Shown: positions 55,145 to 64,000 of the stretch, piece by piece
Layout of the letters: the number at the start of each line of letters is the position of its first letter
Position numbering within the stretch: position 1 is the stretch's first letter
From: Reticulitermes speratus
Taxonomy: Eukaryota; Arthropoda; Insecta; Blattodea; Rhinotermitidae
Direction of reading: 5' to 3'
Assembly (NCBI GenBank): GCA_021186555.1
Contig: JAJKFL010000011.1
Coordinates: forward strand, 38,664,995-38,728,994
DNA: 64,000 bases
Notes under the pieces: generated by a model
Databases searched by the model: none
Seen by the model: only the letters and a program-made list of their open reading frames with translations
What the model was told of the DNA's origin: nothing
Made by a program: the position numbers and the translations under genes

Positions 55145-56711
55145 GTTTTCACCCGGTGGCAGTAGTCCTTACACTAGTACACACAATACAAATGTTTTCA
55201 CCCGGTGGCAGTAGTCCTTACACTAGTACACACAATACAAATGTTTTCACCCGGTGGCAGTAGTCCTTACACTAGTACACACAATACAAATGTTTTCACC
55301 CGGTGGCAGTAGTCCTTACACTAGTACACACAATACAAATGTTTTCACCCGGTGGCAGTAGTCCTTACACTAGTACACACAATACAAATGTTTTCACCCG
55401 GTGGCAGTAGTCCTTACACTAGTACACACAATACAAATGTTTTCACCCGGTGGCAGTAGTCCTTACACTAGTACACACAATACAAATGTTTTCACCCGGT
55501 GGCAGTAGTCCTTACACTAGTACACACAATACAAATGTTTTCACCCGGTGGCAGTAGTCCTTACACTAGTACACACAATACAAATGTTTTCACCCGGTGG
55601 CAGTAGTCCTTACACTAGTACACACAATACAAATATTTTCACCCGGTGGCAGTAGTCCTTACACAGTACACACAATACAAATGTTTTCACCCGGTGGCAG
55701 TAGTTCTTACACTAGTACACACAATACAAATGTTTTCACCCGGTGGCAGTAGTCCTTACACTAGTACACACAATACAAATGTTTTCACCCGGTGGCAGTA
55801 GTCCTTACACAGTACACACAATACAAATGTTTTCACCCGGTGGCAGTAGTCCTTACAATAGTACACACAATACAAATGTGTTTCACCCGGTGGCAGTAGT
55901 CCTTACACAGTACACACAATACAAATGTTTTCACCCGGTGGCAGTAGTCCTTACACTAGTACACACAATACAAATGTTTTCACCCGGTGGCAGTAGTCCT
56001 TACACTAGTACACACAATACAAATGTTTTCACCCGGTGGCAGTAGTCCTTACACTAGTACACACAATACAAATGTTTTCACCCGGTGGCAGTAGTCCTTA
56101 CACTAGTACACACAATACAAATGTTTTCACCCGGTGGCAGTAGTCCTTACAATAGTACACACAATACAAATGTTTTCACCCGGTGGCAGTAGTCCTTACA
56201 CTAGTACACACAATACAAATGTTTTCACCCGGTGACAGTAGTCCTTACACTAGTACACACAATACAAATGTTTTCACCCGGTGGCAGTAGTCCTTACACT
56301 AGTACACACAATACAAATGTTTTCACCCGGTGGCAGTAGTCCTTACACTAGTACACACACATACAAATGTTTTCACCCGGTGGCAGTAGTCCTTACACAG
56401 TACACACAATACAAATGTTTTCACCCGGTGGCAGTAGTCCTTACAATAGTACACACAATACAAATGTTTTCACCCGGTGGCAGTAGTCCTTACACAGTAC
56501 ACACAATACAAATGTTTTCACCCGGTGGCAGTAGTCCTTACACTAGTACACACAATACAAATGTTTTCACCCGGTGGCAGTAGTCCTTACACTAGTACAC
56601 ACAATACAAATGTTTTCACCCGGTGGCAGTAGTCCTTACACTAGTACACACAATACAAATGTTTTCACCCTGTGGCAGTAGTCCTTACACTAGTACACAC
56701 AATACAAATGT
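55145..56711. repeat. Tandem array, 49-bp unit, about 32 copies
   Basis: Unit CAATACAAATGTTTTCACCC, GGTGGCAGTAGTCCTTACAC, TAGTACACA, period 49 (55152 to 55201). Most change is loss of CT in ACACTAGTACAC (for example 55660, 55808) or CT to A (ACAATAG). Confidence 0.95.
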
Positions 56712-56815
56712 ACATATAATATACACAAAAGTAACAATACAAAACAAACTATACACAATTACAAAACAAAATACATACAGTAAATACAAGTACACACATT
56801 AGAACACCGTACACA

Positions 56816-57035
56816 CTTTACAAAAACATCCACAACTTACAAAAACATCCACAACTTACAAAAACATCCACAACTTACAAAAACATCCACAACTTACAAA
56901 AACATCCACTCCTTACAAAAACATCCACCCCTTACAAAAACATCCACTCCTTACAAAAACATCCACACCTTACAAAAACATCCACTCCTTACAAAAACAT
57001 CCACTCCTTACAAAATCATCCACCCCTTACAAAAA
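56816..57035. repeat. Tandem array, 19-bp unit, about 12 copies
   Basis: Unit CTTACAAAAACATCCACAA with the last bases varying (CAA, CTC, CCC, CAC). Confidence 0.9.
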
Positions 57036-58077
57036 CAACCATACACAATACAAGAAAAAAAAACACACGCCCATTAAATAATCTCAATATGTTAGAATAT
57101 CCTCAGTATAAAGTCAGACCAAAGTACATGATAATTTTATCCCCCAAGAACTTAATTCACTTCACTTCGAAATCAAAACACTTCACTTCACATCACTTCA
57201 CGCTCCTTCATTTCACATCACTTCCCTTATTTCTACTTAATCCCCACTTAAAAACCCTTGTATATTTCTGTCTTTCATTCCTGTTATTTTGCCATTTCTT
57301 CATCTTTGACTCCCATATTCCTGTTCCGCATATAAAATCAAACGTCTGTCTTTCAATAAACAACACGCAACTTACATTATCCAGGTTTGTTTCCAGTTGG
57401 CACACAATGGCATTAAATTTGTTCCAATTTCAGGCCGTGTAGTTGATACGTCGTCATATCCCTCGGAAGCCTGAGATTGTGTGAACATTTCTGTTCTCAA
57501 GCATTACAGCCTGAACACTGTGCGACGTAAAAGTGAGCCTGGCCTTTTAATGCTGTCCTGACAGTAAGTTTGAGCTGTGCTTGTCTGAGCGCAGTGATAT
57601 AGTCCGTGTAGGTGTCTGCGAGCTGCTTCATAAATCATTCCGCTTTCGGAGTTCCTTGCGGCTCGATTAACGAGTGTGGGTTGCCTGCATTATCTGTCAG
57701 GCTGCGGGCGTCGCTCGGCGTCCGTCCGTAGATATGCGGTAGAGACTTCCGCAGAACGCGGATGGAGCTGGAGAGACGCTTGCTGTGCCGATAACGTGTT
57801 ACAGTGTTACAGTGTCAAAACGGAGATGCGGGTCTTCTGTCGTTTTACGTTGAGTAGGAGGGTTGGTGATGCTCGACGTTTCGAATGAATGCTACCTTCA
57901 AAGGTTTAAAACGCCTTGATCCTTGAAGACGTCCGAAACGTCGGGAATAAATAAACCTGTGTTACCACACAGAATACCTGCATGCTGCACACTCTGGTAA
58001 CCTCAAGTATGACAGAGCGGAAGCACTTTCCTATCCAATGCTTCCCGATAAACAAAAAAGTATTGCTTTGTTGGAAA
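57036..58077. other. Unassigned DNA; short inverted CGAAACGTC segments near 57880-57945
   Basis: GACGTTTCGAATG (about 57879) and CCGAAACGTCGGG (about 57932) form a loose inverted repeat around CTTGAAGACG, a further degenerate relative of the palindromic families. No gene recognised. ORF 57089-57442 comes from CTTCACTT-rich low-complexity DNA. Confidence 0.4.
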
Positions 58078-59398
58078 TTTCGTAGCCTTCGCCCGCTTGT
58101 CCTTCCTGCAAGAGCGGCATGCAGACGAAGATGAGTATGGAGCATTGGTGGAATGGTACTGACAGGGGAAAACTGAAGTACTGGGAGAGAAACATTATAC
58201 AGCGTTGGTGGTAGATGTATGAATGAGTATGGAACATTGGTGGAATGATACTGACAGGGGAAAACTGAAGTACTGGGAGAGAAACATTATACAGCGTTGG
58301 TGGTAGATGTATGAATGAGTATGCAGCATTGGTGGAATGATACTGACAGGGGAAAATTGAAGTACTGGGCGAGAAACATTATACAGCGTTGGTGGTAGAT
58401 GGATGAATGAGTATGGAGCATTGGTGGAATGATACTGACAAGGGAAAACTGAAGTACTGGGAGAGATACATTATACAGTGTTGGTGGTAGATGGATGAAT
58501 GAGTATGGAGCATTGGTGGAATGATACTGACAGGGGAAAACTGAAGTACTGGGAGAGAAACATTATACAGTGTTGGTGGTAGATGTATGAATGAGTATGG
58601 AGCATTGGTGGAATGATACTGACAGGGGAAAACTGAAGTACTGGGAGAGAAACATTATACAGTGTTGGTGGTAGATGGATGAATGAGTATGGAGCATTGG
58701 TGGAATGATACTGACAGGGGAAAACTGAAGTACTGGGAGAGAAACATTATACAGCGTTGGTGGTAGATGTATCATTGAGGATGGAGCATTGGTGGAATGA
58801 TACTGACAGGGGAAAACTGAAGTACTGGGAGAGAAACATTATACAGTGTTGGTGGTAGATGGATGAATGAGTATGGAGCATTGGTGGAATGATACTGACA
58901 AGGGAAAACTGAAGTACTGGGAGAGAAACATTATACAGCGTTGGTGGTAGATGGATGAATGAGTATGGAGCATTGGTGGAATGATACTGACAGGGGAAAA
59001 CTGAAGTACTGGGCGAGAAATATTATACAGCGTTGGTGGTAGATGTATGAATGAGTATGGAGCATTGGTGGAATGATACTGACAGGGGAAAACTGAAGTA
59101 CTGGGAGAGAAACATTATACAGAATTGGTGGTAGATGGATGAATGAGTATGGAGCATTGGTGGAATGATACTGACAGGGAAAACTGAAGTACTGGTAGAG
59201 AAACATTATACAGCGTTGGTGGTAGATGTATGAATGAGTATGGAGGATTTGTGGAATGATACTGACAGGGAAAACTGAAGTACTGGGAGAGAAACCTGTT
59301 TCAATGCGACTTTGTCCACCACAAGTCTGATATTTTTCGAAGCCGGGCTTCCGCGGTAAGAAACCGACGACAAACCGCCTGAGCCATGGCACGGCCTA
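58078..59398 (-). mobile_element. tRNA-derived SINE expanded by internal 92-bp repeats
   Basis: The right end (59330-59398) read on the minus strand has box-A-like TGGCTCAGGCGGTTTGTCG and a degenerate box B (GCCCGGCTTCGAA), then GGTGGACAAAGTCGC. The left end is CTTCGCCCGCTTGTCCTTCC. Both ends match the single-copy SINE at 17370-17612. In place of one central segment this copy has about 13 tandem repeats. Confidence 0.75.
58118..59302. repeat. Tandem array, 92-bp unit, about 13 copies, within a SINE
   Basis: Unit GAGTATGGAGCATTGGTGGA, ATGATACTGACAGGGGAAAA, CTGAAGTACTGGGAGAGAAA, then CATTATACAGCGTTGGTGGT and AGATGTATGAAT. Minus-strand ORFs of 153 and fewer codons are artefacts. Confidence 0.93.
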
Positions 59399-59844
59399 CT
59401 CACTAGAGACTACATGTATCAGTTTCATAAACCCACGTGTCTACCAGAACACAATGTGCCATCTGTCTGCCCACACACTAGCCAGCTACCCACCTGAAGG
59501 CACAGTAAACCACACAGTAACAAAGTGTTTTATTCACGAACTCATGAGTTCTTAGAGGGCGTGGCTAGAAGTGTACCCAGGCCTCACGTGTCGGTTAACC
59601 GTTTATAGCTGGCTAGGAAATTCACAACGAAATGGGATTTGATGTTCGCATCGTGGTGAGTATTACGGTCTGACATCTTTGGGGTGTAAACACCTCGTGG
59701 TTAGTAGATGCTTACTAACTTTTAGAAATACGAACTAATCTTTAAATATAATTCAGGTTAATATCTGTGGTCTCTGGTCCAGTTTAAGAATGCTTGGGGC
59801 TGTAATTCTGTCCACCATTACGTGTTCGTGATAATTAATTAACC
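59399..59844. other. Unassigned DNA
   Basis: No gene or array recognised. Confidence 0.4.
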
Positions 59845-61172
59845 CTCTAAAGCCCAGTGGTTACTATATGTACCACCATGTTTAACATTCAACAATTCTA
59901 CGTTCTGCCCACACAGTGTATTTATGTGTTTTGTGTGGATCTCAGAACAAACAGCGATTATTTCACTGTACAACATTAACTGACTGGTTTGTATAACTGA
60001 GACGGAGTGTGTTTTACTGCGCGGTACGGACTGTATTTATGTGTTTTGTGTGGATCTCAGAACAAACAGCGATTATTTCACTGTAACATTAACTGACTGG
60101 TTTGTATAACTGAGACGAGTGTGTTTACTGCGCGGTACGGACTGTATTTATGTGTTTTGTGTGGATCTCAGAACAAACAGCGATTATTTCACTGTACAAC
60201 ATTAACTGACTGGTTTGTATAACTGAGACGGAGTGTGTTTACTGCGCGGTACGGACTGTATTTATGTGTTTTGTGTGGATCTCAGAACAAACAGCGATTA
60301 TTTCACTGTACAGCATTAACTGACTGGTTTGTATAACTGAGACGGAGTGTGTTTACTGCGCGGTACGGACTGTATTTATGTGTTTTGTGTGGATCTCAGA
60401 ACAAACAGCGATTATTTCACTGTACAGCATTAACTGACTGGTTTGTATAACTGAGACGGAGTGTGTTTACTGCGCGGTACGGACTGTATTTATGTGTTTT
60501 GTGTGGATCTCAGAACAAACAGCGATTATTTCACTGTACAACATTAACTGACTGGTTTGTATAACTGAGACGGAGTGTGTTTACTGCGCGGTACGGACTG
60601 TATTTATGTGTTTTGTGTGGATCTCAGAACAAACAGCGATTATTTCACTGTACAACATTAACTGACTGGATTGTATAACTGAGACGGAGTGTGTTTACTG
60701 CGCGGTACGGACTGTATTTATGTGTTTTGTGTGGATCTCAGAACAAACAGCGATTATTTCACTGTACAACATTAACTGACTGGTTTGTATAGCTGAGACG
60801 GAGTGTGTTTACTGCGCGGTACGGACTGTATTTATGTGTTTTGTGTGGATCTCAGAACAAACAGCGATTATTTCACTGTACAGCATTAACTGACTGGTTT
60901 GTATAACTGAGACGGAGTGTGTTTACTGCGAGGTACGGACTGTATTTATGTGTTTTGTGTGGATCTCAGAACAAACAGCGATTATTTCACTGTACAACAT
61001 TAACTGACTGGTTTGTATAACTGAGACGGAGTGTGTTTACTGCGCGGTACGGACTGTATTTATGTGTTTTGTGTGGATCTGAGAACAAACAGCGATTATT
61101 TCACTGTACAGCATTAACTGACTGGTTTGTATAACTGAGACGGAGTGTGTTTACTGCGCGGTACGAGCTGGA
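59845..61172 (+). repeat. Dispersed 114-bp repeat element: tail plus array of about 11 units
   Basis: A tail (59850-59919: AAGCCCAGTGGTTACTATAT, GTACCACCATGTTTAACATT) precedes units with ACTGTATTTATGTGTTTTGT, GTGGATCTCAGAACAAACAG and AACTGAGACGGAGTGTGTTT, period 114. Inverted relatives are at 4253-4590 and 46825-47340. Units differ by a few substitutions (CAACATT/CAGCATT). Confidence 0.95.
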
Positions 61173-62490
61173 TCTGTAAATGTAATTTAGGTTAATCTTA
61201 GTCTTCGAAGTGTTAATTAAGTACAGAGACTTCACTTCTGTTACTTTTTACTGAATAAATCTTTGAATGTAATTTAAGAGGTGAAATGCGAAGAACAGCA
61301 TAAGATGTAGCTCCTAAATTTCGCTGATCGCAAGTTGTGGGCCGTCCTGTGGGGTTTCATACTGTTTCTGTCTTTATTTCCCGCCCTCAGAACATTCCCT
61401 CAAATGTTATTGCAGTCGGCCATAAACGAACTGGATAGCTACTCGCTTAGTTCAGGAAGAAAAGTGGAATATATTGCCCAGATATCCGCCTGTATTGGTT
61501 TCCACAGAAGCGAGAAGTCTTTTTGGTGAAGTTGATACGTAGTGTATAGACTACTGGAACGTGAGGAATGTAGCACAAAAGAATTTGGAAGCCACTGAAC
61601 CTCGAAGTAGCAAGTGGCGTGAATTGTGCTCAGCCGATGATCAACAATTGTCTGTGCAGCCTCATAATGTGATAAGAAAGGTATTGTTGGAAAAAGAGGG
61701 GGAAATTAACTCAGCATAAGTTGGTATGGGCGGTTTTATTAAGTGCACTTTACTGTCCGATAAACACTGACTCGGAAAAAAAAGGACATATGAAGAAAAG
61801 TACACTTTATATACAGGGTCATCCAGAAAAGTAGCAATACGTAAGTGCATATATTTGTGTAACTGGTTGTGATAGCGGGCACTAATAAAATACAGGCAAT
61901 TGTGTTTACGTACACTGTGGATATATACAGTGTGGTATAATCCTTCTGCAGTGAGCATCGTTTGTAAGTCCAGCTACTGTAACTGATGGCTTCAGTTCTT
62001 CAAACTGCTGGGGGGTATAACTGATAATTATTCCAATGTTTACCTGCACTGTGATACTAAGGTGATTGATTTGAGTGCAGCTACCGTGTCTGTTCTGCGC
62101 ATGCGCACACTCTGTAGAATACTAATTAGTGGTTTCAACACGCATGTGAAGCATTCTTTGATTTGTTCAATAGTATTTAGTATTTGTGTTGTTGTGGTTT
62201 CAATTTAGGATATTTGGATTTATGAGGGATGAAGCAACATGAGGTTGGGGGGGGGGGAGGGTTCCGTGTTTGGTAGTCTGCATCAAATACTGCGGTCAAC
62301 GAGAAAATATGCTTTTGTTAAACAGGCGGACATGAAATTTGCATAGTTCCTAAAAAGGAAATTAACACAAATAGAACAACTTAACAACAAAATTTACTAA
62401 TTCCACAATAATTACAATCCAAAACAAAGATAAAGAACACATTTCAATAAATATTTAAATAATAACAAATAAAGAAGCAAACAAATTAAG
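61173..62490. other. Unassigned DNA
   Basis: No gene recognised. TACAGGGTCATCCAGAAAAG at about 61812 resembles a DNA-transposon end, but no partner was found. A G-rich run occurs near 62246. Confidence 0.4.
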
Positions 62491-62814
62491 TTTCACACCA
62501 ACTGATGCACAACTAAAACCACTTTTATTGTAGCTTTATTATAATTGTTAAAATTATATTGTAATATGATAAAATTATATTATATTGTTAAAAGTCTTTT
62601 AACAAGACTTTTAACAAGATTTTAACTTATAATATGCTAGTTTTAATGTGCTGTTGGACTATTTAAAATCATGTGATTGAAGTGACAGTAGCTTTCAACA
62701 AAAAAAACCCCCTGACGATGATCCGAGGATCGAAACACGTGTAGGGGTATAAATTTAACAATTATAATAAAGCTACAATAAAAGTGGGTTTAGTTGTGCA
62801 TCAGTTGGTCTGAA
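62491..62814. mobile_element. MITE-like element with long inverted ends and a hammerhead-like motif
   Basis: Left end (62491-62551) CACACCAACTGATGCACAAC then TTTATTGTAGCTTTATTATA and right end (62757-62814) with the complements form about 58-bp inverted repeats. Interior is AT-rich without ORF. The hammerhead-like motif lies just inside the right end, and the AGATGCACGGTG box lies 20 bp beyond it (about 62836). Confidence 0.82.
62707..62748 (+). other. Hammerhead-ribozyme-like motif, best example
   Basis: ACCCC (62707-62711), CTGACGA (62712-62718), T, GATC-CGAG-GATC helix II (62720-62731), GAA (62732-62734), AC-ACGT-GT stem III (62735-62742), A (62743, predicted cleavage residue), GGGGT (62744-62748) pairing with ACCCC. 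Stem I is 5 bp, all core residues of a type I hammerhead are present, and the triplet GUA fits the NUH rule. The one irregularity is the extra T between the core and helix II. Confidence 0.65.
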
Positions 62815-63099
62815 ACGTAATTTAATATGACGAAGATGCACGGTGTGAACAGTGTGAAAAGAACACAGATGAAATTTTAACAATCAAATTGAAAATCACT
62901 ATAAAACCCACAAAAATAAATAAAAAAAAATTATAAAAATAAAATAATAAGCTAATCCCCCCTCATTCTTAACACCAAATAAAGACAAATAAATAATAAA
63001 AATTTAAATAAGACTCATCAATTAATAAATTTCTTGAAAAACCAAAAACCACTAAAGACGAATTACATTAAGGAAGATGCGATGGATTGTGGGTCAGAA
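62815..63099. other. Unassigned AT-rich DNA
   Basis: Includes the AGATGCACGGTG box; otherwise nothing recognised. Confidence 0.4.
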
Positions 63100-63455
63100 A
63101 TATTTCGAAAGTTTTGAAACGTGGCGCTGAAGAAGGATGGAGAAGATCAGTTGGACCGATCGTGTGAGAAATGAAGAAGTATTACACAGAGTGAAGGAGG
63201 AGAGGAATATCGTACATACAATAAAAAGAAGGCTAACTGGATTGGTCACATCTTGCGTAGAAACTGCCTTCTGAAACACGTGATTGAAGGAAAGTTAGAG
63301 GGAAGGATATAAATGACGGGAAGACGAGGGAGAAGACGTAAGCAGCTACTGGATGACCTTAAGGAAAAGAGAAGATACTGGAAATTGAAAGAGGAAGCAC
63401 TAGATCGCACTCTGTGGAGAACTCGCGTTCCAAGAGGCTGTCGTAAGACAGACAA
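63100..63455 (+). pseudogene. Non-LTR retrotransposon RT C-terminal fragment
   Basis: Matches 44700-45060 closely (GGAGAAGATCAGTTGGACCG, AAGAAGTATTACACAGAGTG, AGGAAAGTTAGAGGGAAGGA), with a 4-bp deletion in AAAAAGAAGGCTAACTGG and a stop in the IEMTGR region (GGATATAAATG). The 3' end stops after a partial 39-bp unit (GAGGCTGTCGTAAGACAGAC), unlike the expanded copy at 45044. An ORF at 63313-63588 combines this fragment with unrelated flanking DNA. Confidence 0.78.
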
Positions 63456-63644
63456 CGTGTTTTTGAGGTGGGTTGCAACTGTAGCTTTTATTGGAACTGA
63501 CAAGAACTGTGTACAACATTCTACTGTGAACTTTCAGGCAGGTCACTCAAAAGTCGTTGACATGGATAGGAAGATAATATTAAAATGAATTTCCAAGAAA
63601 TGTGTTAAGAGGGTGGTAATTGGATTCATTGTGCTCAGGATATA

Positions 63645-63722
63645 CAGGGCGTACACAAAATAATGGTGCGGTTTTAATAGTGTTCACTATTAAAACCGCA
63701 CCATTCTTTTGTGTATGCCCTG
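63645..63722. mobile_element. 78-bp hairpin MITE, TA target site
   Basis: CAGGGCGTACACAAAATAAT and ATTCTTTTGTGTATGCCCTG form near-perfect inverted arms with TA on both sides (63643-63644, 63723-63724). Same family as 43422-43498 and 5879-6271. Confidence 0.88.
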
Positions 63723-64000
63723 TATATCAGATGTGTTCTTATGAACACGATGAGGAAACTTTGGCTCCATAAAGGTGGGAAATTTGTTGAGTAGCAAACT
63801 GAGTATTAGCTGCTTAAGATGGACTCTGCTCAGTGGTATTAGCTGAGTATACTAAAGGTTTTCACACTTCGGGTCAAACATACATTCTGACGTTGAATAT
63901 ATATAGAATAAATTTTTAATTGTTCAAGGCTTGTGGTTAATCTGGCTTCATTTGTGCATTTTCTTACTCAAAGTCATGACACTGATTTATACTCACCCTG
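63723..64000. other. Unassigned DNA
   Basis: Nothing recognisable to the end of the window. Confidence 0.35.

Noticed and set aside
61812..61845. Second mariner-like element (TACAGGGTCATCCAGAAAAG)
   Set aside because: Only one end was found; no matching inverted end nearby and no transposase residues.

Overview
This is a gene-poor eukaryotic window that looks like intergenic or intronic DNA from a large, repeat-rich insect genome. The transposon families point to an insect, and I infer, without being able to confirm it, a cockroach or termite (Blattodea). They are an errantivirus-type LTR element with an env gene, a mariner relic, RTE-like non-LTR tails ending in (GTTA)n, a second abundant non-LTR 3' end, tRNA-derived SINEs, TA-flanked MITEs and a hAT-like element. 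I found no host gene that I can name. The best candidate is a short ORF at about 54.47 kb behind a promoter-like block with an RFX X-box and a CRE.

Layout. 0-2 kb: 44-bp satellite. 2-7 kb: small DNA transposons and SINE pieces. 6.9-7.8 kb: mariner relic whose catalytic-signature region has expanded into a 28-bp array. 8.7-9.2 kb: ATATC microsatellite. 11.7-14.3 kb: 72-bp satellite. 14.7-19 kb: 28-bp array, two RTE-like tails, SINEs. 19.3-22.0 kb: 35-bp array running into an RTE-like tail. 23.5-33.6 kb: almost continuous arrays with 23-, 25-, 54- and 29-bp units. 33.7-42.4 kb: one complete LTR element inserted in a SINE. 42.4-50 kb: small palindromic elements, a non-LTR 3' end with a 39-bp array, degenerate 114-bp repeats. 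50-52.7 kb: 74-bp and 131-bp arrays. 53-57 kb: 61-, 49- and 19-bp arrays, an RTE-like tail, the candidate promoter and ORF. 58-61.2 kb: a SINE with 92-bp internal expansion and a 114-bp array. 61-64 kb: a MITE, a non-LTR fragment and a hairpin MITE. By my estimate about one third of the window (about 22 kb) is tandem array.

The most unusual signal is a short RNA-like motif at more than ten places, on both strands. It reads CTGANGA, one extra T, a hairpin that changes sequence but keeps its pairing, then GAAAC, a 2-bp mini-helix and GT(A/T), sometimes with flanks that pair as a further stem. This is the layout of a minimal type I hammerhead ribozyme. It lies inside palindromic or MITE-like elements and once in every unit of a 131-bp tandem array. 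A second theme is that several arrays (28, 39, 72, 92 and perhaps 35 bp) can be traced to sequence inside a transposon, so local amplification has repeatedly started within mobile elements.

The LTR element (33714-42415) has LTRs, a 4-bp target duplication, a primer binding site, a polypurine tract and gag, protease, RT, RNase H, integrase and env segments in the usual order. Every gene is broken by frameshifts or stops in this sequence. The LTRs remain very similar over most of their length, so some breaks may be residual sequencing indels and not decay.
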